From Mimachlamys varia (taxonomy: Eukaryota > Mollusca > Bivalvia > Pectinida > Pectinidae): a DNA stretch of 64,000 nt. The notes under the pieces were generated by a model. That model did not search any database, was not told where the DNA came from, and saw only the letters and a list, made by a program, of their open reading frames with translations. Each line of letters begins with the position of its first letter. Position 1 is the stretch's first letter. Shown here one piece after another: positions 25,301-34,139 of the stretch. The stretch is from contig OX392527.1 in assembly GCA_947623455.1 (NCBI GenBank), positions 31,302,201 to 31,366,200 of the forward strand, in the 5' to 3' direction. The translations under genes and the position numbers were made by a program.

Positions 25301-28300
25301 GGTATATTTGTTTATACATGGCTGGTTGCCGGTATAACTGTTTGTCTATGGGGTTGCAGGTATATTGGTTTGTCTACTGGTAGTTGGCTAGTTGCAGGTA
25401 TATTTGTATGTCTATGGGCAGTTGCATTTATAATTCTTTGTCTCTGGGCGGTTGCAGGTATATTTGTATGTCTACGGGTGGTTACAGATATATTTGTTTC
25501 TCTGGGTTGTTGGCTGGTAGTGGTTGCAGGTATATTTGTTTGTCTTTTGGCAGTTGCAGGTATTTGTTTGTCTATGGTTGCAAATCTGTTAACAGTAAAT
25601 AAGCTGAATTGCTGAAGCTTTTCTTCTGAAACATGATGTACATATCTTTTAAATGATCAGAGAGAGCATTGTGCTTTGAAGGGATTAAAAAACAAAACGA
25701 TTACAATTTGTTTTCCCAGATTTTAAATTCTGATATCTTTCACATTTTCTAGTGAAACTACATTCATTGTGCATGTCACAAACTGAAGAAGGGTTTATGT
25801 TACACACTAAAGTTACATGTACACCCTTACACAAGTAACTTATTCTCCCCTGGAGACACATTTCAACTCTTCCAATTCAATGGTTGGGATAGTCCATTAT
25901 GAAACTTCAGGTTTGCCTTGGGGGCGTGAAAAGGTATCAAATTTTTAATTTGGCCTTAACCTCAGGAGGTGGGACAAGCGATAAAGCCAATAGGGAAATT
26001 GCCCAATATCCCAGGATCATGAATCGGTCTTACTGAAGAAGTCTGAAATCGTCCCGACCAATCAGTTAACGTGACAAGAAGAGATGTCATACATGTATGT
26101 GACTCTTCAGTCTTCAGTATAATTTCATGATGCCGGGGCCATGATTCCAGCTAGAATCATGCTCTTTATATATGGTGGGCCTTGTAAATATCAACCCTTA
26201 ATTCACATTCCCAATGAATGTTCCCATGGGAGTTAATAATTAATTATTTACACAAGTTTTACATGAAATAATGATTTTAGGTATAGTTTTCCATTTTCAG
26301 CAGGAAAAATTCAACAAGGCTATGAGGATATGGGATCTGAATGGGAGAAAACTGTTTTAATATACATTAAATTGTAAATTTTAACGCTGCTTCATCCATT
26401 TTTTTCTTTTGGGAAAGAAATGGGGAGAAGATTGAATTAAGATACAGATCCAAATACAATTTGGGGTATTTTGAAAAATTTGGCTCATTTTATGTTGGAA
26501 ATAAATTGTTTAAGAATGTAATGAGATGGCAGTATGAGATAGTTTGAAAAAAAAATGTCTGGAATCAACCCTGTTATGGATTATATTACAGTAGCAATAA
26601 ATAACATCTGCATCTTTAAATAAAGCACAACTATTTTTGTTTAATTGTGGATTGCTTACAATTTTTTTTTTTGTAAATATAAAAAATGTCCCTGTATTCT
26701 TATAACAGACAAATCATTGCATAAAGTTTGCCAGATATTAATATTTTAAGTGCAATTTTTGTTGATCCTATAGTTTTGGGAGATAATATTTGAACCTTTT
26801 GGGGACACTGTGACAAGGCTCATGAACAGGATGTGGTTTGGGTGTTGTGCAATGCTACCCAACAGACACTCTACCCTTCACACCTACACACAGCGCCCAA
26901 CATACCGGTCAAACCGCAACCTATTGTCATGGTTCTGCTGAAGGTCATAATCTATATATGTTAATACAAGTAACTCCCACATCCAAATGCACTAGACCAA
27001 TAGCTAACACAATAAAAATTTCATGTGTTTTGTCCCAAGTTTAAAACGAGATTTTTTTTTCAATTTAAACGAAAAAACAGTTTAGAAATTTAAACCATGA
27101 TTAAGTTAAGGGCTACATTATCAACCCGGCCAAAAAGAAAATTTTGGGATGAGTTCTTCAAACAAGAATTTTCTGTCTTTTCAATCACATATTCAATGGG
27201 CAAATATATAAGAAAGAATTTCTTTTTATACCTCCTACTCACTGGTATGTAGTCAACCAGAGTAATCCTGTAGGTTGGTTATAGGTTTGATAGATAAGAT
27301 TCAGTATTTGTATCAGAATACTCTATAGAAATATGCAGTAAGGAACACTTATTTAACAGTTAAGTTTTGTGATGTAGCAAACAAAGGGAACTTTTTCCTC
27401 ATAATTTGGTCATTTTTCCCCAGCACAATTTATGTAGAATATAGCCAATAGAGAAAGGTACCTATACAATCCTTTATAGCATTTCAAATCAACAACTTTA
27501 TGCTTCAACAGACCATTTATATTACAGCCAGTATTTCATATAAACTGCAAGAATGTTATTAATTATATTAAGTCTAGTACTTGTACTCTAAAGCTAATGG
27601 GGAGCATGTTACTAGAATGTTGATATCTACTCTCTTCAGGGCCCATATTCATGAAACCGTTCTCATGTCCAAGCATGGATTTTTTGCTCAAGTCTAATTT
27701 CTTATTCCTGCTATAATCTATTAAAAAAATCTGATTTTGTCAAAGTTTCGAAAAAAAACTTGAAAAGACATTAAGTCGAAAGCTGTCTTCAACATTTACA
27801 GTGATTGTTTGACTCTATGACATGATTAAGGTGAGCTTCAAGAAAGCTGGTCTGAGCACAGAATCCATGATTGAGCATGAGAACGGTTTCATGAATACGG
27901 GCCCAGGTGTTTTATTTATTACATTACTTACTCACTCATGAAGACACATTAGAACTCTTCAATTTTAAAGGTTGGGAAGTTCCTGATGAAACTTTGAGGG
28001 AGGAATAAGTTTATGTTGAAGTAGGTGTTAAGACTTAATAAGTATTGGTTTAGTCATATGCCTCTTTCCTATCGCCAATGCCTTCACATTTCTTATAAAC
28101 TATATTTGTTTGTTTCACATAATATCAAGTATACTGATGGTTTTAATTTTAAGTCCTAGTCTAATATTATCAGCTGAAAAACTGGGTCCTGTAATTGCTA
28201 GATATGACTATTTGGCCTCATAGATACATAAAAAGAACTGCTTAAGATGTCCAATTTTAAATGTATGTGTAAAACGTGTCAGATGAAATGGTTTGATATT

Positions 28301-28374
28301 TTTATCTCTTTTTTGTTTAAATTTCAGATAAAAAGAAAGCAGACCCAATGTTTGTGGAGCCAGAGGTTTGGTGA
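1230..28374 (+). CDS. PARN: PARN, poly(A)-specific ribonuclease (5'-partial, 18 exons)
   Basis: PARN is a DEDD-family 3'-5' exonuclease that removes poly(A) tails from mRNAs and trims small RNAs; the vertebrate enzyme also binds the 5' cap. Eighteen exons with canonical GT-AG boundaries and matching phases join into one reading frame of 529 codons plus TGA. Visible in order: late part of the first nuclease segment (FNFYLFPRP), an R3H region ([21 protein letters not shown]), the second nuclease segment with GHNMMLD and HEAGYDAY, an RRM ([16 protein letters not shown]), a basic NKKRK cluster and a C-terminal EPEVW. The aspartates equivalent to human D292 and D382 are at 14190-14192 and 16288-16290; the equivalents of D28 and E30 must be encoded left of the window. 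The cap-binding tryptophan (human W475) is at 18044-18046. Exons are listed one by one below. Confidence 0.96.
1747..1807 (+). CDS. PARN: PARN exon b
   Basis: Encodes [20 protein letters not shown], nearly the human sequence, which makes it the strongest single identifier of the gene. Acceptor TTTCAG, donor GTGAGA; ends in phase 1. The following 7.2 kb intron is mostly minisatellite. Confidence 0.96.
2611..8469. repeat. 29 bp minisatellite, about 200 copies
   Basis: Almost unbroken head-to-tail copies of a 29 bp unit containing ctataactctggacagg followed by cgtatccacttt. Copies differ mainly by transitions (ggcgta, ggtgta, agcata, agacgta). A distinctive variant pair (a 30 bp copy with ctctggga followed by a ctctgaaca copy) occurs at 2706, 4534 and 6420, giving a higher-order period of about 1.83-1.89 kb, or 63 and 65 monomers. 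It fills about 80 percent of the intron between PARN exons b and c. Confidence 0.97.
8470..8964. other. Intron remainder before exon c
   Basis: Non-repetitive AT-rich DNA between the 29 bp array and PARN exon c. Open frames here carry no recognisable protein. Confidence 0.4.
8965..9145 (+). CDS. PARN: PARN exon c (nuclease to R3H)
   Basis: Opens with [11 protein letters not shown], the counterpart of human NGIPYLNQEEE, runs through a low-conservation linker rich in Gln, Ser and Phe, and ends in [13 protein letters not shown], the start of the R3H domain. Acceptor ACAG at 8961-8964, donor GTAATA after 9145; ends in phase 2. Confidence 0.94.
9146..10224. other. PARN intron, nothing recognised
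   Basis: AT-rich intron sequence between exons c and d with T-rich tracts; no repeat array, element end or coding signal seen. Confidence 0.4.
10225..10329 (+). CDS. PARN: PARN exon d (R3H core)
   Basis: Encodes [20 protein letters not shown] then [13 protein letters not shown]. The GFQRKLIYQ segment is the most conserved part of the PARN R3H domain. Acceptor TTTCAG, donor GTAAGT; phase 1 in (one base completes the Cys codon), phase 2 out. Confidence 0.94.
10541..10667 (+). CDS. PARN: PARN exon e (end of R3H, charged linker)
   Basis: Encodes [20 protein letters not shown] followed by the charged segment [17 protein letters not shown], matching human YPKGIHVETLETEKKERYI and its EERKRREQQK linker. 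Acceptor ATTCAG, donor GTGAGT; ends in phase 0. Confidence 0.94.
10668..11184. other. PARN intron, nothing recognised
   Basis: AT-rich intron sequence after exon e, ending at the start of family A element 1. No coding or repeat structure seen. Confidence 0.4.
11185..12659 (+). mobile_element. Family A element 1: hairpin head, 145 bp array, hairpin-CTTGT tail
   Basis: Head starts TTAGCTCACCTGG and folds at 11188-11216 (13 bp stem with one mismatch, GAA loop), followed by a CCGT run at 11234-11275. The body is about seven copies of a 145 bp unit, each with aaacgacttcttct, gtttgcgaaaagaaatgacc and tcaaggtcacaggggtca. The tail holds CAGGTGAGCGATG, a hairpin at 12640-12654 (AGGCCC, ATT loop, GGGCCT) and CTTGT. 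GCTCACCTGG occurs inverted near both ends. There is no coding capacity, so it is non-autonomous. The layout resembles tandem-repeat-bearing elements known from bivalves (pearl type) and Helitron-like non-autonomous elements; the class is inference. Confidence 0.85.
12660..13447. other. PARN intron, nothing recognised
   Basis: AT-rich sequence between family A element 1 and exon f; no repeat or conserved coding signal seen. Confidence 0.4.
13448..13504 (+). CDS. PARN: PARN exon f
   Basis: Nineteen codons, [19 protein letters not shown], the equivalent of human ELNDAVGFSRVIHAIANS. Acceptor TTACAG, donor GTAAGT; phase 0 at both ends. The exon before it is 2.8 kb upstream because element A1 sits in the intron. 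Confidence 0.94.
14041..14145. repeat. Three ~40 bp tandem copies next to exon g acceptor
   Basis: Copies of a unit with aatgatttgtgtctaccttcag then tatataaacc lie directly before exon g. Each holds a pyrimidine run ending in TTCAG, an acceptor-like sequence, upstream of the acceptor at 14156. Confidence 0.6.
14157..14234 (+). CDS. PARN: PARN exon g (catalytic Asp, D292 equivalent)
   Basis: Twenty-six codons containing [11 protein letters not shown] and [12 protein letters not shown]. The Asp of GHNMMLD (14190-14192) corresponds to human D292, one of the four metal-binding acidic residues. Acceptor TATGCAG, donor GTATGG; phase 0 at both ends. A short tandem repeat lies directly upstream of the acceptor. 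Confidence 0.95.
14770..14813 (+). CDS. PARN: PARN exon h
   Basis: Encodes [14 protein letters not shown], equivalent to human DLSEFKEMTTCVFP. Acceptor TTACAG, donor GTAAGT after 14813; ends in phase 2. Confidence 0.92.
15252..15294 (+). CDS. PARN: PARN exon i
   Basis: Encodes [14 protein letters not shown], almost the human [14 protein letters not shown]. Acceptor TTTCAG, donor GTAAGT; the first base completes a Lys codon, and it ends in phase 0. A long foldback starts 19 bases downstream in the next intron. Confidence 0.94.
15313..15514. repeat. Foldback: 79 bp inverted arms, 44 bp spacer
   Basis: 15313-15391 and 15436-15514 are inverted complements with about five mismatches (arm core taagaattcaaatcta and caggaaatatctgtttaaaa). 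It lies 19 bases after PARN exon i and would form a long hairpin in the nascent transcript. It is probably a MITE or foldback element; no target-site duplication was established. Confidence 0.85.
15616..15691 (+). CDS. PARN: PARN exon j
   Basis: Encodes [20 protein letters not shown] and QKPQV. The NSTLGDL part aligns with human NNTSLAEL; the rest is poorly conserved. Donor chosen as GTAGGT after 15691 (phase 1) because it joins to the next exon as Val-Glu, as in the human protein. An alternative donor GTTGGT four bases earlier is weaker. Confidence 0.88.
15990..16098 (+). mobile_element. Family B solo 3' end
   Basis: Only the tail survives: gagaaaagaagggaaaagat, taagaataaatgaagattg and ggcgccaagat leading into a perfect 7 bp hairpin at 16077-16093 (AGATCCC, TCT loop, GGGATCT) and CTTGT at 16094-16098. 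No upstream array copies are seen. Confidence 0.7.
16226..16336 (+). CDS. PARN: PARN exon k (catalytic Asp, D382 equivalent)
   Basis: Encodes [20 protein letters not shown] then [26 protein letters not shown] carries the His and Asp (16288-16290) equivalent to human H377 and D382 of the active site. The acceptor TTTGAAG at 16225 fits phase and the human Val-Glu; a second AG nine bases downstream (after 16235) keeps the same frame and would drop three residues. Donor GTTTGT is weak but phase-consistent. Confidence 0.93.
16586..16655 (+). CDS. PARN: PARN exon l
   Basis: Encodes [20 protein letters not shown] and INK, aligned to the human linker ending LIEPFFNK. Acceptor GGCAG, donor GTAAGT; phase 1 in, phase 2 out. 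Confidence 0.91.
17047..17102 (+). CDS. PARN: PARN exon m
   Basis: Encodes [18 protein letters not shown], close to human LFLMRVMDIPYLNLEGPD. Acceptor AATTAG follows a T-rich tract; donor GTGAGT. Phase 2 in, phase 1 out. Confidence 0.94.
17588..17674 (+). CDS. PARN: PARN exon n (RRM start)
   Basis: Encodes [20 protein letters not shown] and IVHLFSPFG, the first part of the RRM (human KRDHVLHVTFPKEWKTSD). Acceptor TTTCAG, donor GTCAGT; ends in phase 1. Confidence 0.95.
18027..18101 (+). CDS. PARN: PARN exon o (RRM, cap-binding Trp)
   Basis: Encodes [20 protein letters not shown] and DAQK. The Trp of FWIDDTSAF (18044-18046) is the counterpart of human W475, which stacks on the 7-methylguanosine cap. 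Acceptor TTACAG, donor GTAACA; phase 1 at both ends. A family B element begins about 37 bases after this exon. Confidence 0.95.
18138..18711 (+). mobile_element. Family B element 1 with hairpin-CTTGT end
   Basis: Begins near agctgttcaaattgcc and contains degenerate copies of a ~150-165 bp unit (ttcttgagaagtactggatg, ttctcaaatttcatatg, gatcagaaaaacaaaatg, ccatctt). Its tail at 18612-18711 has aggaaaaggtccaactgat, aagaacaaatgaagatc and a final hairpin at 18690-18706 (AGATCGC, TCT loop, GGGATCT, one mismatch) followed by CTTGT. It lies in the intron after PARN exon o. Confidence 0.75.
18985..19144 (+). CDS. PARN: PARN exon p (end of RRM, basic cluster)
   Basis: Encodes [20 protein letters not shown], the last RRM helix and strand (human YRIQTYAEY region), then a Ser, Lys and Asn-rich tail with SRKRS and PNKKRKC, a plausible nuclear localisation signal. 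Acceptor GGCAG, donor GTATGT; ends in phase 2. Confidence 0.92.
19197..20070 (+). mobile_element. Family B element 2
   Basis: Starts near ggctgttcaaatcaccatg and carries at least four copies of the family B unit, spaced about 151-165 bp (ttcttgagaagtgctggg at about 19260, with later variants near 19424, 19580 and 19731). Its tail matches element 1 (agaatagaagggaaaggatcc, aagaacaaatgaagatcatc, gccaagatcgatctggga) but is damaged just at the terminal hairpin, so CTTGT is missing. Confidence 0.72.
20785..22178 (+). mobile_element. Family A element 2: same ends, different ~158 bp array
   Basis: Starts TTAGCTCACCTGG; 5' hairpin at 20788-20817 with GGTCC-GAA-GGACC where element 1 has GGCCC-GAA-GGGCC. 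It is followed by a CCGT run at 20839-20860, then about eight copies of a ~158 bp unit containing gacttcttctccataacc, gcaggaagcatccctagg and a gaccccctagggggctgagg segment. The tail has AGAGCGATACAGG, a hairpin at 22159-22173 (AGGCCC, TCT loop, GGGCCT) and CTTGT. The ends match element 1 but the internal repeat does not, apart from the cgacttcttct core. Confidence 0.85.
22713..23255. repeat. 41 bp minisatellite in PARN intron
   Basis: About eight near-identical copies of a 41 bp unit (tgtttagctgtaggtttggt plus a tacatttgtggcacaccatg half) followed by more diverged copies. A short MITE interrupts it at 23258-23429 and diverged copies resume at about 23433-23510. Confidence 0.9.
23258..23429. 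mobile_element. Short pogo/Tigger-like MITE flanked by TA
   Basis: Ends read CAGTTGAAACTTG and, inverted, CAGTCAAACCTT, with TA on both sides (23256-23257, 23430-23431). The interior has repeated gagtta and gagtaac boxes. CAGT-starting terminal repeats and TA targets are typical of pogo/Tigger-type elements. No transposase is present. Confidence 0.65.
23542..23672 (+). CDS. PARN: PARN exon q (C-terminal tail)
   Basis: Begins [17 protein letters not shown] and continues as an acidic, Asn-rich low-complexity tail ending in [13 protein letters not shown]-termini are poorly conserved, so the call rests on phase, splice sites (CTTCAG, GTAATT) and open frame. It follows 4.4 kb of intron with elements B2 and A2 and a 41 bp minisatellite. 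Confidence 0.85.
23840..25595. repeat. 30 bp minisatellite with 583 bp higher-order repeat
   Basis: Copies of a 30 bp unit containing tatttgtttgtctatggg and tggttgcaggta, mixed with variants (tggtttcatttataattg, cagttggctggttgc). A block starting at 24292 recurs 583 bases later at 24875 almost unchanged. Because the unit is a multiple of three with few stops, long open frames appear in several frames; they are repetitive and intronic and are not genes. Confidence 0.92.
25596..27638. other. Last PARN intron, dispersed repeat fragment
   Basis: AT-rich DNA. A fragment at about 25852-25925 (gagacacatttcaactcttc) recurs in diverged form at about 27942-28010, so a dispersed repeat is present twice in this intron. 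No coding signal seen. Confidence 0.45.
27639..27904. mobile_element. MITE with ~50 bp terminal inverted repeats, copy 1
   Basis: The left end gggcccatattcatgaaacc and the complement of the right end match over about 50 bp, including gttctcatg and ttgctca versus tgagcacag. The interior (ctgattttgtcaaagttt, agtcgaaagct) matches copy 2 at 34199-34463. No protein is encoded. It lies in the last PARN intron. Confidence 0.85.
28328..28374 (+). CDS. PARN: PARN last coding exon r and stop
   Basis: Encodes [15 protein letters not shown] and TGA at 28372-28374. The human protein ends in a lysine-rich stretch followed by FEVPDTW, so the basic run and final Trp support this as the true C-terminus. Acceptor TTTCAG, phase 1 in. 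Confidence 0.9.
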
Positions 28375-28559
28375 TCTGAACTTTGACCTGCAGGACAGAT
28401 GAAAAGTGCTAATGACTATATTTATGTTGTGGTACATAGTGATTTTTCACCGTTTGGTGCCGATATAGTTTTTGGATATGTTGAAATATTCTGTTATGAA
28501 CTGATAATTGAACATCTGGAACAATGTATAATGAAATACACTCGTGACCTGAATCTATA

Positions 28560-28565
28560 ATTAAA
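28560..28565 (+). terminator. Probable PARN polyadenylation signal ATTAAA
   Basis: ATTAAA, the commonest variant poly(A) signal, lies about 185 bases after the PARN stop and is followed within 60 bases by a GT- and T-rich stretch (28598-28622) as expected of a downstream element. No AATAAA is seen between stop and this site, so the 3' UTR is probably short. Confidence 0.6.
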
Positions 28566-28681
28566 CACCATTGTGAAATACATACATGCAAAATACACCT
28601 GCTGTCTGTTGTTTTCTGTTTTAATGTAATAAGAGTTAAGACTGTTTATGATCAAATTCAGAGTATATTTATTTATACCAC

Positions 28682-28826
28682 TAGCGGATCCTGGGGGTCA
28701 GGAATCCCCCCCCCCCCCTTTTCGGAGGAGGAAAATTTGTATAGTTTCAAAATTGAAGGTTGAACAGTATCATTGAAAAAGCGCCAGCTAGACCCCCTCC
28801 TTTCCAAAATCCTGCATCTGCGCCTA
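28682..28826. mobile_element. Small MITE-like repeat after PARN 3' end
   Basis: The left end tagcggatcctggg and the complement of the right end (taggcgcagatgcaggat) are imperfect inverted repeats; the interior has a C run at 28708-28720 and a matching gaccccctcc. It lies just downstream of the PARN poly(A) region. Confidence 0.5.
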
Positions 28827-31800
28827 TATACAGTCTAGTTACCTTACCTAAAATAAGTGATAAACTTTAACCTTATATATTTGTATGTTTTATCATGTTG
28901 TATAAGGTACATAATACAATAATCATACAAACAACCATTCATCACACCTTGAGTGTGTAAAATATTACTTACCAGCTGTCCAGTCAAAATATATATCATG
29001 TAGTTTTCTCAGGATGTACCTGTAGACAAATAATTTACAATTATGGGAATTTATTTCAACGCACACATACTTATGAGTCATCTGATAAGGAAAATGGTTG
29101 TAAAATAATTTTTGTAATTATTCTCTTTTTTTTTCAATTATTTTGTTGTGTTTCTTTTTGTATCAAACACAAATTAAGGATATTCCCAAAATATCAATGA
29201 TTGATCAACTATGATAATAAATATATTAAAATAAATTAAATAACCCAAATAAATAGATATGTTCAGAACAATGTAAGATGACGTAACACACACATATGCT
29301 GCACCTTTTAAATTTTCATTATTTTGTATAAGATACAGTATGCCAAAAAATTAATTGAACTGCATCATAAAGCTGTTTCATCCTCCTAGGACTCTTCAAT
29401 GTTGCTAGGGGCCATAAGGTGGTAATCCAAAATTTCTAAACTAATGTAGAAGCAGAAGGGTCAGGTGCGTAAAACCCCTAAGATATCAGTAACACTGTAT
29501 AGGGGTTAAAAGTAACGTTAGGATAAGTCTGCCACGGTACACCTGCAGGCCCATCCTTCGTCGATGGAAACTATATTTACCTCAATAAATGTATGATTCA
29601 TCAAAGTGATGGACTCTACAGACATGCGAGTAATGTTTTAATATTTAAACATTTTGATGTCCTTTAAATGTCGATCAACGTACATATAGGACTTTCAAGC
29701 TCATGGACAGTTTACAGGTACATTTTTTTGTAAGTAAACATCACATGAAAATTGTGTGAATTTTATAGGGTAGAAAGTGTGTAATCTTAGTATTTAGATA
29801 TCATATTTACTAACTCCATGCATTGTGTTAACTGGTTAGTAGCAGTACCTGTACCCTGATTTTTTCAGTTTACATTTTGGTTCCAGCCTGTGTGTGTTTC
29901 ATAATGGATCAGAAAACAATTTCACATTTTAAAGAAAAATATTGAAACTTAAAATCAATAAGACAAATGATGTTTGGTCCCATAGAAAAGCAAAGGCATT
30001 TAATGAAAACAAAAATGGTATAATAGAAATGATATACAGGTAATCATTGAGTTCATGGAAATTGCCGTGAAATAGTTATAATTTGTGGAAATATTCTGTT
30101 TAATAGAATAAAACATTAACCTCGTTTGTTAGACGGGGACGGATGTCCGCTTTGAAGAACACAATGGTCGTGTTTATTATCTAATTTGACAGTCGGCCAA
30201 CAAAATAATATCGTTTTTGGTGATAACGTTTGTAAAAGATTCTAACATCTGTACCAAATGTAGTTTGATATGCAACAGATGTGATAAATGGATAGATAAT
30301 AAATAAATAACTACAAGTATTGTATGAAAAGTATATTCAAATTGCCCATAGAAATGATGTTCCTAGGATGGAGACGGGTAAAAAGCTGTGTGAAAACGTT
30401 ACATGGCTGTTTTTCTAAATAATTGAACCATTCAAATTTCGTCACAAAACTATATCTGGTTGTGAAATACTCAGTCTACCTTTCAATGGATCACACGGAT
30501 CCAAGTTAACATTAAAATGTCCGTCAAGGCACAGCTTGTCTCCGCATTTTACTATTGAATTGTATTATTTCAGGCTTTGATGATTATTATAGCAAAAATA
30601 AAGTGCTATGGAGCGATTTAGTTTTATTGGAAAGTATATTATGCATGTGTTTTATGAAAATAATCACACATATTAGGGCATGGTACAAATAGGAAGACTG
30701 GATGAAATTTCGTAATCGACCTCCTTCTGACTCGGATATAGGCCTACTTGAATGTAAACTTTACAACATTAATTCTATTCACTTTTAGGAGGGTTATAAC
30801 CTTTACTTCATTCGTTTACTTACCACAAAATTTGTTTGGCTTGGACGAATTATTAAGACGTGAACGGCTAAAATTAAACACATCTTTTACTGAAGGATTG
30901 TAAGGGTATGATGTAGTTTCATATAAATCAAATTTAAGATTTTGTACTTGACATTGCTTTATCTGTTTGCACTTCTCAACATCCTTTTTTCGGCGAATCA
31001 AGTTGCCTTATTTCTATCATGTCACTTTGATACTTGATTGGATTAATTTTAAAGGACTGTTAAGACCCGTGATCCTCTTGTTGTAATTTCTCGAGAGCTT
31101 TCAAGTGCTGAAAATTTCTTGTTTCGTTGTGTGATTTATCACCGTCGTTTCGTTTATATTTTCATAAAACATTTTTCAACCCTACTTACATCTTGTGCCA
31201 ATGGATTTCCTGATGTAAAATTCCCTTAATATTTCACATGATCTGATCTATCGGATAGTAGTCGTTACAAATATATGACGCACGATGTTCAGCTGCCCAA
31301 CGCTCCATTTGCAATCGATTGCAAAGACGCTGACACGCCACCATTTCCTGACAATGTCATTGTTTTACTCCTAAGAAGTTTTACTTAAAATATAATGACT
31401 TTGTTTCCTAAAAGCTGGTATTTTATGTCATGGGAGGGATGCTTTTCAATATTTTCTCTCTCATCAAGGAATCTCTGAAGTATTCACCCAAACTGACGAC
31501 TTACAAGCAAGATGCCTTATATGCCATGAAATAGAGCATGTTGTTTATGAGTTATTCAAAGTGGCTATTAATTATATTTCACTTTCCAGAATGATATTTT
31601 AAACGCACAACAGCTTCAATTATAAAAACATGTCGGAAAACAAAGTCAATACGAAAAGAAAACAATGGTAACAAGAAAGGCCAACAAACTCATAAGCAAT
31701 ATAATCTGGCCAAAGTAAGAGCTAGATAAATATTAACATTGGTATCCCTTGAATCAAACAAAGGAACATGAATGGATGCTTAGACTGCATCATCGATGTC

Positions 31801-32005
31801 CTCTGCGAAGTGATTCTGTCAAAACAAGGAATCGCCACGTCCTCAAATCATAGAGCACTGGTATACGTATTGACAACTCACGAGATACAATGACGAGCAT
31901 TGTATTAATTATATTAATTATCATAAAAATTACTAACGGTCATCGTCAACTTTAATGATCGCGTTTGGAGCAAAATTAAGCGACGGCATTACAAGCCTTT
32001 TCACA
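28827..32005. other. Intergenic, nothing recognised
   Basis: About 3.2 kb of AT-rich sequence downstream of PARN with no gene, array or element end that could be supported. Confidence 0.4.
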
Positions 32006-32009
32006 TTAA

Positions 32010-32384
32010 AGGCCCAATATACGTAACTTCAGGGAAATTTTCGTGATTCTGAAAAAGAATCCAGTTGATAACCATGCAAAAATAAGTCTAAAACGAAGTA
32101 AACCTGAGCGGTAACTAACAGGAAACTTAAAAAGAAAAAATCAAAAGAATTGAAAATAATTCAGGTGGGGCCCACTTCAACAACAAACCGAAGGTAGAAG
32201 ACGGTTCGAAATGCACGCGTGTTTACAAATAGCGTGTTTCAACTGCTGCTGTACCGGTAACCGCCAAAGAATTCATCTTGAATATTGCTGATATCAGTTA
32301 ATCTTAACTAAATCTAAAAATATAATAAGTTATTAGGCTTGATTTTCGCTTCAAGTTTTGCCGAAAGTTACGTATATTGGGCAT
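32010..32384. mobile_element. TTAA-flanked MITE (piggyBac-like)
   Basis: Ends AGGCCCAATATACGTAACTT and, inverted, ATGCCCAATATACGTAACTT form a ~20 bp terminal inverted repeat. TTAA directly abuts both ends (32006-32009 and 32385-32388), the duplication typical of piggyBac-type transposition. The interior is 375 bp and non-coding. Confidence 0.75.
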
Positions 32385-32388
32385 TTAA

Positions 32389-34139
32389 ACTGGAACCGGG
32401 CCGGCCTTATCCATTGCTAGTTTCACAAATTTAAATCGGATGTGATATTGATTTGTTATTATATGTACGTTAACAGCTGAGATCATTAAGGACGAATGAT
32501 GTTATGAAAACCTGTATATATCAGACACTTGTGTGACTTTTGAAGGTGTCCATTGTATATACTGTTACAATAAACCTCTCTCTATATTTATGATGAACAA
32601 CAGCTAAAAATCTTCTGGAGAATCAATATTATATCAAAGAAGCTCAATACAGCAGCACATCAGCAGTAACATGTTTACACAGAGAAAATTATAATGTAAT
32701 TACGAGGAAGTTGTTATCAAAATTTCCATATTTGTCGTAATGAGATAGCCATCCTCATCATGCTTTTGACATTTAACGATCAGAGCCGTGAGGCTAAAAC
32801 AAAGTGACGTCATCTCCCTCCCACCCGCAAGTTAGAGGAATAACTGGACGATAATCTATGTAAACCCATACTTGTGTCTCCTAATCCGTATTTAGTGAAT
32901 CCTTTATTTACATTTCACCAACACAACGTCATATCATCCAATGTTATGTTGATTTTGTATCAAGTATGCAACTAAAGATTTTTGCGATAGAGTATCTCGA
33001 CATTTTGGCATTTGCCTATTTATAATGCTATTGTTAAACTGTTAGTGAATGTGATGTTTCGTGGTTCAAGAACAATGAAGGAACGTTAGATATACCGAAT
33101 GAAGAAATAAAGTACATATTCCTTAAAACATTGCATTTCCTGCCGTTATTAGCAAAACATTGTACATGCATGTGTTTGGATAAAGCTAAGGCTGGTATAA
33201 AATTACAAAGTTATTCAGATATAATCAACCATTTTCTCAAAATGACATCACTTGACTGCTCTGCGACAAAAACATTCCAAAAACAAAATTTAGAGGTAAT
33301 GAGGTACAAAGAGAACAAACATTCAACCAGTTGAGCGTAGGCCAACGTTCTAGAACATACACAATTTCCCGGTATAATTGAAATAAATTAACTTCTTTAT
33401 ACTTTTTTATGTCTCCACGCAGTCATACTGTCTATACGTTATAGTCAAGTTTCGTTACCGCTCATTAAAGAAGATAACAATTTGTGTAAGACATATTTAG
33501 TGTTAACACTGTCGTAGATAGAGATAAGTGAATAGAGAGATCGAAAGGGGGCACATGTTAATTCATTAACCATATATATATAAATCTTTGCCGTTCAGTA
33601 TTTACATAAATAGAAATCAAATGATTTTTAAGACATGTTATATCCAAATGGTAGATGGCGTACAATTTAAAATGAATAGATAAAAGGTTTATGAGCTCCA
33701 TATTCTCCTAGCTTGACGAAGGAAGTCACGCCTGTTTATGGAGTCTATGTCTTCGGCCTAACTGGAGTGTATACATAGCCAATATAGTACCAATACCTGG
33801 AGCGTAACTATGGCGAGTGTAGCTTAAAGTTCCGACATTCTCTTCATGCCTTTCGATCGCAAACGCTCCTGTCTTGATAGTGTTGGAGTAAGCATGACCC
33901 AGTTGATTCGGTATCGTAGAGCCTGTTGCGTGATAAGATTTCCTTAAGAACTGTCATCGGCCAACTGACAATTTTGCAGTACAAGGTTTCCATAGATGCA
34001 GATTGATGAATACTGGTCATATGTTAATATGCTCGCAATCATGCTATTATCGCTAACAGTTCAGTTTAGATATACAATCGATGTTCTGTTTAATAGACAG
34101 TTCCCTGCTTTGAGGGAGTGACATAACTTGGATTAGACT
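32389..34139. other. Intergenic, nothing recognised
   Basis: AT-rich sequence with short open frames only. A 40-codon open stretch on the - strand (33824-33945) looks compositionally coding but has no recognisable identity. Confidence 0.35.

Noticed and set aside
23878..25615. Long open frames of up to 246 codons rich in Cys, Gly and Tyr
   Set aside because: They follow a 30 bp minisatellite in all three frames, lie in a PARN intron and show pure repeat periodicity, so they are not genes.
33824..33945. 40-codon open stretch on the - strand
   Set aside because: It is bounded by stops, has no recognisable family, and the only acceptor-like AG is weak; not enough to call an exon.
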